This document shows, piece by piece, positions 50,584-60,300 of a stretch of 64,000 nucleotides of DNA (position 1 is its first letter; every line of letters begins with the position of its first letter). This DNA is from Methanoregulaceae archaeon UBA467. Its GTDB lineage: Archaea > Halobacteriota > Methanomicrobia > Methanomicrobiales > Methanospirillaceae. The stretch covers positions 310,001 through 374,000 of the forward strand of contig DASP01000005.1 in NCBI GenBank assembly GCA_002503825.1, read 5' to 3'. A model generated the notes under the pieces. The model worked only from the letters and a program-made list of their open reading frames with translations. It ran no database searches and had not been told where the DNA came from. The translations under genes were made by a program, and so were the position numbers.

Positions 50584-50982
50584 TTACTTCTCATTTGAAT
50601 CTTCAAACAATACCCTTTTCGCCACTATCCCGATTCCTGCTCCTATTGGGGCGAGAATAATCGCGATGAAGGCGATGATAAGCCCTAAAAACAACAACAT
50701 TCCTATAGCAAAATCTGCAGGTCCGTCCATCATAACGAAAACCAAAATCAGCAGGATGGGTACTACGATAAAACAGGCACCGACAATCCCACTCAATAAA
50801 CCGTACCAGATACCTTCTCTTACATTTCGGGAGGTAAATATACCGGCGATGAACCCTCCGATCAGGAAAAACAGGATCAGGGAATAAAAAAAGCCTGATA
50901 GTATACCGATATAGAACCCTGTTGCGATGATGCAAGCGCCAATTAATATTCCTATCCATTTATTTCTGCGTTCGGTCTCCAT
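50584..50982 (-). CDS. DUF5518-type membrane protein, paralogue 2
   Basis: A 132-residue four-helix membrane protein with the same METERRNKWIGILIGAC start and GIVAKR end as its neighbour 160 bases away. The segment FFLIGGFIAGIFTSRNVREG holds the Gly-rich turn typical of the family. The upstream bases CCATGGTATCA are also shared. No partner protein suggests a role. Confidence 0.75.
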   Translation of the reverse strand: METERRNKWIGILIGACIIATGFYIGILSGFFYSLILFFLIGGFIAGIFTSRNVREGIWYGLLSGIVGACFIVVPILLILVFVMMDGPADFAIGMLLFLGLIIAFIAIILAPIGAGIGIVAKRVLFEDSNEK

Positions 50983-50994
50983 GGTATCAAAGTG

Positions 50995-51264
50995 TCAGAT
51001 TATATTCAGGTATAATATCCCCACATCAATAAAATCTATGCACCCGTTATTATTATAATCAAAAGGCATCAATGGTTCATTTACTTCAACCAATTCCATA
51101 TTGCCGAAATATAATACCTCCTCATCATAGTTTATGAGAGTATTCCCATCCGGATCCTCAATATCACGATTGGAATCAGGATCAGTTGGAAGGTTGGCAT
51201 ATCCAGTAAATGTGAGCAAATGCCCCGTCGGACGGATAGGGTAATTGGCATCCGCACCAATATG
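50995..51264 (-). pseudogene. Dockerin/EF-hand-like C-terminal fragment of a surface protein
   Basis: The frame reads GYANLPTDPDSNRDIEDPDG, then LINYDEEVLYFGNMELVEVN, then FDYNNNGCIDFIDVGILYLN. This is the paired calcium-loop end that closes many large archaeal surface proteins (usual form LPTDPDGDGLYEDLNGNG...). No signal peptide or upstream domains exist: the frame opens at a stop near 51267, next to the hmgA start. The loops are partly degraded (NRDIEDPDG instead of D-x-D-x-D), so this is a gene remnant. A TTG at 51219 could still allow a 74-residue product. Confidence 0.6.
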
Positions 51265-51269
51265 TTCTC

Positions 51270-52475
51270 ATGGACAAGTACCTCGAGCGGCTGAGATCCG
51301 GATCTCTCAAGCTCTATGCACTCGAGCAGGAGCTCCCTTCCGATGAAGCGGTGCGGGTCAGGCGGGCATTTATCGAAGAGAAGACCGGGACTGCACTCAA
51401 TCGCGTCGGCTCTTATACAATCTCTACAGAACGGGTGGTCAAAAAGAACTGCGAGAACATGATCGGGGCGGTGCAGGTACCCCTCGGTGTCGCCGGGCCG
51501 CTCCTCGTGAACGGGGAATACGCAAAAGGCGGGTTTTACCTGCCCCTCGCCACCACCGAAGGTGCGCTCGTCGCATCGGTGAACAGGGGATGCAGTGCAA
51601 TAACCCATGCAGGAGGTGCAGAGGTGCGGATCGTGCATGACGGGATGACACGGGCACCGGTCTTTGCTGCACGAAGTGTCCCGCATGCAAAGGAGATCGC
51701 GGACTGGGTGGAGAAACACCGGCCTCTCATTGCCGAAACGGCAGAGAGCACCACGTCACACGGGAAGCTGACCGACATCGTGACCACAATTGCCGGCACG
51801 AGTGTCTTTGTACGGCTGGAGTTCGATACGAAGGACGCAATGGGGATGAACATGGTCACCATCGCAAGCGCAAAGGTATCGGACCTCATTGCTGAGGCGA
51901 CCGGCGCACGCTTAATCGCGCTCTCCGGGAACCTGTGCACCGATAAGAAACCCGCCGCGGTGAACACGATCCGCGGAAGGGGGAGGAGTGTCGTGGCAGG
52001 GGTTTATCTTGCACCTGAACTCATCAGGGATGTCTTAAAGACCGACGCCGCGACACTCATCGAGGTCAACACCCGTAAAAACCTGGTAGGGTCGGCACGG
52101 GCAGGGGCGCTCGGGTTCAATGCACATGCCGCAAATGTCATCGCCGCCATGTTCATCGCGTGCGGCCAGGACCCTGCGCACGTTGTGGAAGGCAGTACTG
52201 CAATGACCACCGTCGATGCTGCCGGTGAAGGAGTCTATGTGGCAGTGACTATTCCTGACCTCCCGGTCGGCACCGTCGGCGGCGGAACCGGTGTAGACAC
52301 GCAGGCCGAATGCCTCTCGCTCCTCGGGGTTGCCGGCAGCGGGACACCCCCCGGAGCTCATGCAAAAAAACTTGCCGAGATAATCGCCGGTGGCGTGCTT
52401 GCCGGTGAACTCTCGCTTCTCGGGGCGCTCGGGGCCCAGCACCTTGCACGGGCACACCAGCAGCTCGGCCGGTAA
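51270..52475 (+). CDS. hmgA: HMG-CoA reductase (class I)
   Basis: A 401-residue NADPH-dependent enzyme that makes mevalonate for archaeal lipids. Conserved pieces are ENMIGAVQVPLGVAGPL (about residues 62-78), the substrate loop TTEGALVASVNRGC, the catalytic DAMGMNMVTIASAKV, the NAD(P) region and VGTVGGGTG, with the catalytic His in HLARAHQQLG at the very end. It lies 17 kb from the HMG-CoA synthase operon. Its start region has a partial copy at 50.5 kb. Confidence 0.96.
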   Translation: MDKYLERLRSGSLKLYALEQELPSDEAVRVRRAFIEEKTGTALNRVGSYTISTERVVKKNCENMIGAVQVPLGVAGPLLVNGEYAKGGFYLPLATTEGALVASVNRGCSAITHAGGAEVRIVHDGMTRAPVFAARSVPHAKEIADWVEKHRPLIAETAESTTSHGKLTDIVTTIAGTSVFVRLEFDTKDAMGMNMVTIASAKVSDLIAEATGARLIALSGNLCTDKKPAAVNTIRGRGRSVVAGVYLAPELIRDVLKTDAATLIEVNTRKNLVGSARAGALGFNAHAANVIAAMFIACGQDPAHVVEGSTAMTTVDAAGEGVYVAVTIPDLPVGTVGGGTGVDTQAECLSLLGVAGSGTPPGAHAKKLAEIIAGGVLAGELSLLGALGAQHLARAHQQLGR

Positions 52476-52514
52476 ACAGGCCATTCCGGAACAATTTTTC
52501 GACTTTGTTGAAAA

Positions 52515-52739
52515 CCTCATTTCGATAAAACCTGTTTGATCCATTTCTCTGACAGGAGGGGTTCTCATCCCCCTGCCCCACCCCGCTGCAGGATGGTCTG
52601 TAGGCAGGGTTGATTGGAATTCGGTTATTTTAAATGAACTAAGCACGGTATCTATCGCATTTTGGGGACGCCACAACGGCGGGGCATCAGTCCCGGGAGT
52701 GTCGCGATAAGGAGTGCGGAAAAGAATAATTGTGAGAAG
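52515..52739 (+). repeat. Dispersed hairpin-rich intergenic repeat, copy 2
   Basis: This is the second copy of the element at 19273-19505, same orientation, 37 bases after the hmgA stop. Shared blocks are CCTCATTTCGATAAAA, TCTCTGACAGGAGGGGTTCT, TGCCCCACCCCGCTGCAGGA, GGCAGGGTTGA, GGGGCATCAG and the terminal GAATAATTGTGAGA. The GGGG/CCCC hairpin and the CCCTGCC/GGCAGGG stem persist although bases between them differ. The remaining 52740-52862 holds no gene. Confidence 0.75.
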
Positions 52740-52862
52740 AAGAGGAAGATTTCAACAAAACAATTTTTCAGGTAAGGAAAAAAGCCCTCTGCCTGCCAGC
52801 GATTTCAGCCAGGCGACATCACAGGGTCCTGACAGCGACAGGTCAGACATTTCCCGGGATGC

Positions 52863-53324
52863 CTAAAACCTGAACCATCTCATCATGACAATCGCGTCCT
52901 CGCCGTTTGCATAATAGCTGTCGACACGAAGCGCTTCCTGGTACCCGAGGTCCCGGTAAAACTTCTGGGCCTTTTTGTTCGAGACCCTGACCTCGAGTTG
53001 TACACCGGTCGCCAGATGAAAGGCAAACTGCTGTTCCTCGCGCCTGACCAGCATCCTGCCCACACCCTGCTTCCTGAATGCCCCGGTCACCGCGAGGTTG
53101 CATATATGACCATAGATCTCCTCACCCGTGTCCTCGAGGCCCCCTGCAATGAACCCGACCACCTCTCCCGCGCTGACCGCAACAAAAAAGGTGATGGGAA
53201 AACACGAGAGTGTCTCGTCAAAAACCCGGTAATCCCAGGGGTCCGGAAACGATTCCTTCTCGATCTCGACGATGCGGGCAATATCTGAAGGCCGGGCCCG
53301 GCGGATGGTGATCTGATCGATCAT
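52863..53324 (-). CDS. rimI: RimI-type N-alpha-acetyltransferase
   Basis: A 153-residue GNAT acetyltransferase. The acetyl-CoA site is in AVTGAFRKQGVGRMLVRREE, and the C-terminal NKKAQKFYRDLGYQEALRVD with YYANGEDAIVMMR matches RimI/archaeal Nat, which acetylates protein N termini. The ATG at 53324 begins the family sequence; the frame is open to 53369 without similarity. It diverges from the DUF1015 gene. Confidence 0.9.
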   Translation of the reverse strand: MIDQITIRRARPSDIARIVEIEKESFPDPWDYRVFDETLSCFPITFFVAVSAGEVVGFIAGGLEDTGEEIYGHICNLAVTGAFRKQGVGRMLVRREEQQFAFHLATGVQLEVRVSNKKAQKFYRDLGYQEALRVDSYYANGEDAIVMMRWFRF

Positions 53325-53400
53325 AAACTCCTGACTAAGGAGGTTGTCATTGCTATAATATACTGTCACGGAAAATGTGTACAGAGAGTGCCCGGTTTTT

Positions 53401-54663
53401 ATGGTGAAGATTTATCGTTTTGCGGCCGTCAGGCCGGAAAAAAAGGTCGCCTCCCGGATTGCGGCCGTGCCCTATGATGTGGTGACAACCGGGGAGGCCC
53501 AGGAATGTATCCGCAGCAACTGCATGAGTTTTCTTAGTATCAGCAGGTCTGATGCCCTCCTTCCCGACCTCCCCCCGCACGACGACCGGGTCTACAGGCT
53601 CGCCCGCGAGAAGTTTGATGCCCTGATCTCTGAAGGGAATATGAAGCAGGACACGCTGCCCGGGATGTATATCTACCGCGTGACTGCCGGAAGCGATACC
53701 TATCTTGGTCTCTGCTGCTGCGTGGACGTGCATGATTACGAGACCCGGGTCATCAGGAGGCATGAACTGACGCGGTACGACAAGGAGGAGGACCGTACAC
53801 GCCATATCGATACGGTGAACGCCAATACAGGGCCGGTTGTCCTTTTATACCGCGATTCAGGATCGATCTTCGCTTTTATCGAGTCGCTTGTCAGAAAAGC
53901 AGGTGCACCAGACGCAGAAGTGACCTGGGACGGCGGTATAATCCACCAGGTGTTTTATATCAGGGATGCGTCGGATCTCGCACACCTGGAGGAGCTCTTC
54001 TCCCCGGTAGAGCGGCTTTATATCGCGGACGGTCACCACAGGGCGAAATCTGCGGTTAATGTTGCAGAAAAGAGAAAGAACGCAGGGACGCTCACCGATG
54101 AGGCCACGCATTTCATGGGTGTGATGTTTGCCCACAACAGGGTGCGGATTCACGGTTACAGCAGGCTTGTCAGCGACCTCGGGGGCATGTCTCCGCGTGA
54201 ATTTATGAAGGCCATGTCCGCATTTTTCACTATTTTGCCGTATGGCGATGTCGACAACCGTGGTTACCACATCCCGCCCCGTAAACCGGCCGTTCCACCG
54301 GCACATGTCGTCCACATGTACATGGAAAAGACGTGGTACGAATGTTCTGCACCTGTTGACACCTCACTTGACCCCATCGAATCACTGGATGTGTCAGTGC
54401 TCCAGAAAGAGGTCCTGGAAAAGATCCTCGGGATCACCGACCCGCGTGCAGACGTACGGCTCCAGTACCTCGGCGGGGCACGCCCGGTTGCCGACCTCGA
54501 GGAGATGGTCGACCACGGAGACTTTGTGGTCGCGTTTTCGATGCAGCCGGTCAGGGTTGAGACCGTCCTTGATATTGCAGACGCCGACGGGATCATGCCA
54601 CCGAAATCGACATGGTTCGAGCCAAAGCTCCTGAGCGGTCTCGCGGTCCACCTGCTCGAATAA
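53401..54663 (+). CDS. DUF1015 family protein
   Basis: A 420-residue cytoplasmic protein that starts MVKIYRFAAVRPEKKVASRI and includes the family motifs AVPYDVV, YIADGHHRAKSAV near residue 208 and MGVMFAHNRVRIHGYSRLV. The conserved ADGHHR suggests an active or nucleotide-binding site, but the function is not established. TATA-like CTATAATATACT at about 53352-53363 precedes the ATG by some 40 bases. Such genes are common in methanogens, often near amino-acid or redox genes. Confidence 0.85.
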   Translation: MVKIYRFAAVRPEKKVASRIAAVPYDVVTTGEAQECIRSNCMSFLSISRSDALLPDLPPHDDRVYRLAREKFDALISEGNMKQDTLPGMYIYRVTAGSDTYLGLCCCVDVHDYETRVIRRHELTRYDKEEDRTRHIDTVNANTGPVVLLYRDSGSIFAFIESLVRKAGAPDAEVTWDGGIIHQVFYIRDASDLAHLEELFSPVERLYIADGHHRAKSAVNVAEKRKNAGTLTDEATHFMGVMFAHNRVRIHGYSRLVSDLGGMSPREFMKAMSAFFTILPYGDVDNRGYHIPPRKPAVPPAHVVHMYMEKTWYECSAPVDTSLDPIESLDVSVLQKEVLEKILGITDPRADVRLQYLGGARPVADLEEMVDHGDFVVAFSMQPVRVETVLDIADADGIMPPKSTWFEPKLLSGLAVHLLE

Positions 54664-54930
54664 GAGGGGTGCATCCGGGGGGAAGCACTCTTCTTTTTCC
54701 TGATCTTTATCCAGGGCATTTTATCGATTGCAGGCAGCCACGGGGTGACCGGTTCGGCACCGGCGAATATAAAGCTCGAGGTCCTGACGGCCGGCTTTGA
54801 CCTGACATTCTTTGTGACGTTTCTCGTCGGTACCCTTATTCTCGTGCTTGCAATTATTGCCCGCGAGGAGATCCACCCGGATTATATCGCTGATGAGGGA
54901 GCAGAAGAGCCGGTTCTGGGTTTGATCTGA
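54664..54930 (+). pseudogene. Fragment resembling the C-terminal end of an MFS-type transporter
   Basis: Directly after the DUF1015 stop, the same frame reads ALFFFLIFIQGILSIAGSHG, then AGFDLTFFVTFLVGTLILVL followed by AIIAREEIHPDYIADEG. Two hydrophobic helices and a charged RE-rich tail look like the last helices of a major facilitator permease. No upstream part exists, and the only good start (GTG at 54745) leaves one helix. It is likely a remnant; a small membrane protein is the alternative. The 54931-55104 gap holds no gene. Confidence 0.4.
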
Positions 54931-55104
54931 AAACAGACTCTTTTTTTACATGCCACGCAGTTATCCTCTTTTTTGTCCCTGTTGCCCGGATTAAAAACAA
55001 TTGATCAACCGGTCCCGTGTTTCTCCTCGATCCGTGGATGAACAACCTCCCGCCCCCGGATAAAACCCTCACATTTTTCAGATTTCAACGTCCATCTTTT
55101 CTTC

Positions 55105-55977
55105 ATGATCAGTCTCGCACTCCCGAAGGGGAGCCTCGAAGCACAGACACTCCAGCTCTTCAGGGAAGCAGACCTCGAAGTCAGGCGCACTGACAGGGAT
55201 TACAGCCCGAGGATCTCGGATGCACGCATCGGGAAGATAAAGATACTCCGCCCGCAGGAGATCCCGAAATATGTTGAGATGGGATATTTCGACGTGGGAA
55301 TCTCGGGGCTGGACTGGGTGAAGGAGACCGGTGCACGCGTCAGGGAGGTTGCAAATCTCTCGTACAGCAAGACCGGCGAGGGGAACGTGAAGATCGTGAT
55401 AGCGGTCCACCAGAGCGAGGATATCTCCCGCGTCGACCAGATACGCCCGAACAGCAGGGTTACTACCGAATATCCCGAAATGACCCGCGAATTCTTCGGC
55501 TCGCTCGGGATTCCCGTGCAGCTCTTCCACTCGTACGGGGCATCCGAGGCAAAGGTCCCTGACCTTATGGACGTCGTCGTCGATCTTACCGAGACCGGGA
55601 CGACGCTCCGGAAGAACGGCCTGAAGATCATCGGGCAGATCATGGAGTCGTACACCGTCGTCATCGCAAACCGGGAAAGTTTTGAAGACCCGGGAAAGAG
55701 AAAGGCAATCGAAGAGATTGTGACGCTGCTCCTCGGTGTGATCGAGGCACGCCACCAGGTGCTCCTGACGATGAATGTCCCGGGCGGATCAATCGAGCAG
55801 GTCATTGCAGCCCTTCCCGCGCTGAAAAAACCCACCGTTTCGAGGCTGCACGGCATCGACTACTACAGCATCCAGACCGTCGTGCACAAGGGCGAGGTCA
55901 ATACCATCATCCCGAATTTGAAAGCCGCCGGGGCAGAGGATATCCTTGAGATCCCGATCACAAAGATCGTCCGGTAG
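55105..55977 (+). CDS. hisG: ATP phosphoribosyltransferase, long form
   Basis: A 290-residue enzyme for the first step of histidine synthesis. SLALPKGSLEAQTLQLFREA begins the protein, and DLMDVVVDLTETGTTLRKNG (about residues 153-172) is the phosphoribosyl-diphosphate loop. The C-terminal 80 residues (MNVPGGSIEQVIAALPALKK, then KGEVNTIIPNLKAAGAEDIL) are the PII-like domain through which histidine inhibits the enzyme, so this is the self-regulated long form that needs no HisZ. No other his gene is adjacent. Confidence 0.95.
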   Translation: MISLALPKGSLEAQTLQLFREADLEVRRTDRDYSPRISDARIGKIKILRPQEIPKYVEMGYFDVGISGLDWVKETGARVREVANLSYSKTGEGNVKIVIAVHQSEDISRVDQIRPNSRVTTEYPEMTREFFGSLGIPVQLFHSYGASEAKVPDLMDVVVDLTETGTTLRKNGLKIIGQIMESYTVVIANRESFEDPGKRKAIEEIVTLLLGVIEARHQVLLTMNVPGGSIEQVIAALPALKKPTVSRLHGIDYYSIQTVVHKGEVNTIIPNLKAAGAEDILEIPITKIVR

Positions 55978-56007
55978 CGTTTCCTGCCCGAAACCAGGAA
56001 CAATTTT

Positions 56008-56355
56008 TTATTTTCTCTTCCGGAACAGGTACAACCCTGCACAGACGGTCACCAGGATGGCCGGGAACGGGGCCACCGGTGCTTTTTGCGTGGTGAGCGG
56101 GACCAGAGCGGTCGTTGTTGCGGCTGTAGTGAGGGCGGGTTCCGGGGACGCGGGAACGGGGGTCGCCATTGCAACGGGTTCCGGCTGCGAACGGTCACAG
56201 GTGCCGTCATTGTTCGTATCTGTGTAACGGGAACATTCGCCGGGATACGGGTCATTGACCAGACCACGTGGACAGTCATCCCATGCCGCCACGGCCGGGA
56301 TGACCGCCATCATCAGCAGGAGAAAAATCGCCGGAATTCGCAGCTGTACTGACAT
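56008..56355 (-). CDS. Small exported Cys-containing anchored protein
   Basis: A 115-residue protein with a signal segment (IPAIFLLLMMAVIPAVAAW), a short module CPRGLVNDPYPGECSRYTDT followed by NNDGTCDRSQP, a Pro/Thr-rich linker and a C-terminal helix with RKRK end. The Cys/Asp module (CP-x-G...DPYPG-x-C...DxNxDGxCD) recurs in archaeal and bacterial exported redox proteins and contains a calcium-loop-like DTNNDG. It probably stands on the outer membrane face; the role is unknown. The 56356-56625 gap upstream contains its promoter and no gene. Confidence 0.72.
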   Translation of the reverse strand: MSVQLRIPAIFLLLMMAVIPAVAAWDDCPRGLVNDPYPGECSRYTDTNNDGTCDRSQPEPVAMATPVPASPEPALTTAATTTALVPLTTQKAPVAPFPAILVTVCAGLYLFRKRK

Positions 56356-56625
56356 TACTTCAGGATTGCAGCCGTCGGTTAAATAAAACGCGGCCCGGGG
56401 ATTCGAAAGATTTAAGTAACAGGATCACGACTCTCATGTATACGAGGAGGAACGGGGAGATGTCCTGTTGAAAGGGGATAAAAATCCAAACCGAACGAGA
56501 TCCGTGCGGTACCCTGATCACCCCTTCCTCTCTCTTTTTCAAAAAATTGTCAGACAATCCTTCTGCGAACCAGTCAATCTCCATGCCCTCTTTTTTCACT
56601 GTATTTTTCACCGGAGCGGGAAGCC

Positions 56626-57171
56626 ATGGACAACAGGATAGAGATAGTGGTAGACGGGAGCGGTGACGGCCATTCGGTGGCACTGTTCCCGGGCGAAGAA
56701 GTGTTTTTTTCGTACGAGCGGGGTGCATCAAACAACGAGGCCGAGTTCAATGCCGTCGTCCTCGCACTCGTTCACCTCCCGGATCATGCACACGCCCGGA
56801 TCAGGACCGACAGCCAGGTCGTGGTCTGGAACATGACCAGCGCGAACCGCCCGAAACAGCACTCGTTCATCAGGAAAAGCGCCGAGATCCAGGAGTTAAT
56901 CCAGAGAAAATCACTTTCGGTTGAGATACTGTGGATTCCCCGCCAGCAGAACCGTGCCGACCGGTTTCTCCGTCATTATATCGCGAGTCTCTGCGGGGCG
57001 GGCGGGGCTGAACCCCTGCACCACCGGGTCCGCAGGCTGGAGGCAGAGAATATGCGGCTGAAGGCGAAGCTCCGGAAGGCCATGCGGATGCTTGAGTCAC
57101 GGCCGGTGGTGACACGGGAACCATACTATGCATGGGAAGAGATGGGATCGCCCGGGGTAGAGGGACGGTGA
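56626..57171 (+). CDS. RNase H type I-like protein with C-terminal coiled coil
   Basis: A 181-residue protein. The first 120 residues form an RNase H fold: IVVDGSG (Asp), NNEAEFNAV (Glu), RTDSQVVVWN (Asp) and NRADRFLRHY (Asp), the four carboxylates of a ribonuclease HI site. It would cut RNA in RNA-DNA hybrids. The C-terminal 45 residues (HHRVRRLEAENMRLKAKLRK) are a basic coiled coil not found in short archaeal RNase HI, possibly for dimerisation or nucleic acid binding. It stands alone. Confidence 0.85.
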   Translation: MDNRIEIVVDGSGDGHSVALFPGEEVFFSYERGASNNEAEFNAVVLALVHLPDHAHARIRTDSQVVVWNMTSANRPKQHSFIRKSAEIQELIQRKSLSVEILWIPRQQNRADRFLRHYIASLCGAGGAEPLHHRVRRLEAENMRLKAKLRKAMRMLESRPVVTREPYYAWEEMGSPGVEGR

Positions 57172-57202
57172 GGTTGTTTTATGCGCAATATATTTATATT
57201 TT

Positions 57203-57238
57203 GGAAAAATAAACAAAATTTGTAGGTTTATTTTTTCC
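57203..57238. repeat. Inverted repeat between RNase H gene and Ig/vWA gene
   Basis: GGAAAAATAAAC at 57203-57214 and GTTTATTTTTTCC at 57226-57238 are complementary except for one extra T. It lies in an AT-rich 136-base gap. It may end the RNase H transcript or bind a regulator of the next gene, whose TATA-like TTTTATATATTTA is at about 57251-57263. Confidence 0.45.
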
Positions 57239-57307
57239 ATACAGACTATTATCCGCAGTTTTATATATTTACGAATTATAAACCCATCTATCTAAGGTGG
57301 TGCTGAT

Positions 57308-60300
57308 ATGAGATCCTTACTCGCAGTTACCCTGCTACTCCTGTTTTTCGCATGTAGTTACGGTGCTGCAGATACTTCCCCGATTAGTGTCCTTATCCAG
57401 ACACAACAATATGGCATTGCAAACGGGGTGGACACGACGCCGATATCGATTAACATCGTCAACTCCAGTACGAATCAACCCATTGCCGGGTTACCGCTGG
57501 ATATTTCACTGGTCAATCCTTCATACGGAGTGATTACACCGCAAAACACGGTGACAGATATATCGGGTTCGGCGCAAACCATGTTCATCGCTGACAACAA
57601 GACCGGAAAAGCAGACTTCAACACAATTGTGGATTATTACGGGCAACTGCTCGATCCGATTCCGGGATCAATTATCGTGCAGGGATATCCTGACACTATT
57701 AACCTGAACGGGACCCCGGAGTGGCTTGTGGCAGGAGATACCGCAAACAGTTCGTTAATCACAGTTGAAGTGAAGAACCGGACCAATCCCGATCCCATGC
57801 TGAATGTTCGGTTTTCCCTTCTTGATCCCACCAGGGGATCATTGACGGTTACATCGACAGCGACAGATCTGCAGGGGAAAGCGACCACCCGTTTTACTCC
57901 GTCCACACGAAGTGGAGACGCAATTATCCGGGTCAATGTCACGTACCGGGAAAATGGGAATGAACAATACATACTAACCTATTATACCCAGAAAGTCGAC
58001 CATGCAGCACCGTACAGAATGAGTCTGTATGATGCTCCTTCAGAGATGTTCGTCGGACAAAATACAAATTTAACCGTTTATTATGTGGATGTTTATAACA
58101 ACCCGATTGACAATAAGAGGTACAGCGAGAGTGTCAGGTTCTCAGTCACATCTCCATCTTCCACTGCAGGATTCTGGAACGGAACCGCATACAGCACCAT
58201 TCCGTTGAATGTCACGCTCAATGCAGAAGGTGCGGCAGTCACTGATATAAAAGTGGACAACCTGCCGGGAATTAATAAAGTCACCGTTCACCCGTTGTTC
58301 AGCGGGGTTGCCGACACAACAATTAATATTCTTGGAATAGCCGGTGCACCCCCTGTGATTATTGAACAGTATTTTTCTTCGTACGCCATGCCGGATCCCT
58401 ATCCGAATATTCCTGCCGATGCCGCAACGGTTTTTAATATCACCTATACATTGCGGGACCAGTACGGCAACGGGGTCAGGAATCGTTCATTCTGGATGAA
58501 TACAACGTTAGGAGAGGAGGAATCCAGGTTACTCGTTACAAATTCGAGCGGGATGGTAAAAGTCACCTACGGCCCTAAAATCAGGACCGATATTATTAAT
58601 ATCACGGTAGAAGCGGTAGACGCCAAACCGGATGGTACCCGTGCCTTCAACTGGACAAACGTGGAGATTACCAGCACCGAACCGGTACAGATGGTCCTTA
58701 CCGGGAGTCCCCAGTATATCCCGAGCTGGGATGTCCCGGGCAGTAAAACCGCAAATATACGTGCTGTCGTAATGGACAGGTATGGGAACCCTGTGAAGGG
58801 CCAGCAGGTGAATTTCACCGTTGTTCCGGCCAGCTGGACATATAATTATATTTCAGCGGGCGTAACCGGCCCTAAGTGGAGGGACTACGCACCAAGCACG
58901 GTTTCCCTGACAACCGTGACCCACGACAGCCCTCTCGATGCATATGCGTCATTAGAGTTCCAGCCCGGGTACTTCCCGAATTTCGGGGATCCCCCGGCAC
59001 ATGATGCCTGTACTCTGACCGCAAAATGGGGCAGCTACCCGACCCAGTCCCTGAAAATTAACTGGACAAACGTTCCGTTCCTTTCGATAAGCACAAATGT
59101 GACGCCTCTCGTTGCGCAATGGGACGACATTGTCACGGTGAATGTCAAGGTCGAGGGTAATGGTTATCGATTGAAAAGAAAGCCTGTCGATGTCATGCTG
59201 TTGCTTGATACGTCAGGGAGCATGAAATGGGATATTGCCCATGATTATGGATCCAGTAATCAAAGACTCACTGCCGCAAAAACTGCAGCAAAAAACTTTA
59301 TTGGCAATATGCAGGAGGGGGATCGTGTTGGTTTGGTAACATTTGCCAGCGATGCAACTCTTCGGCACGGCCTCACAGATCTCCCGTCGTTCTCCGTGGT
59401 TAATGCCACCATTAACAGCCTTACTGCAAGTGGTGCAACAAATATGCGAAAAGCATTCAAACTCGGGATTGACGAACTAAACACGACTGGCAGGCCGGAT
59501 GCACTCAAGGCAGTTATCCTGTTGTCAGACGGAGAATGGAATTATGATGGATCGCCTGTTGCCCATGGAACTGGCTGGCTAGATGGTTCATCATATACTT
59601 TTTCCGGAAGTTCGCTGGAGGCTAATAATTACAGGTATTACCCCGGGTATGGAGGTACGCTGGAGTTATATTGCAGGAATGTGTGGAACGGGTATCGCTG
59701 GGTATGGACTTGTGATAATGTATGTTACAATGGCGAAGGTACAACCCAGAACATGTCACGGTATGCCAATGCGAGCAGCGTCCGCATCTACGATATTTTC
59801 TTCGCGTCCAGCCCTTCACCTACAGTCGTCACCACATTAAGCGCCATGGCGAATGCAAATTCGGGATTTTATGAATATGCTCCCTCGGCAGAGAAGCTGA
59901 ACGAGATCTTCGAGAGGATTGCTGGTGTCCTCAAAGTGGATGCAGGAATCGGTGTGACCATGGACCTGCCGTTCGATGACATTAAAGTGACCACAAATGT
60001 CAGCAGCTGGAGCGTCAACGGAACCGAGGCCTTTACGTATATTCCCTATACGGAAATCCTGAAGTACTGGTTCAACACCACGCCACGTGTCAACATCAAC
60101 CCGCCGATGTACCGGGACGATACCACGAACTGGAGTGCAAACCAGCTCTCATTTAACATCGGCACAATTAAACTGAACCAGACCTGGGAAAGTACATTCA
60201 AACTGAAGGTGAACAATAACCTCCTGAACGTGGGGAGAATCACCCTGTTTGATGAAAGTTCAAAGATAAGTTTCAGCGACGGGAAACAAAACTTTGAACT

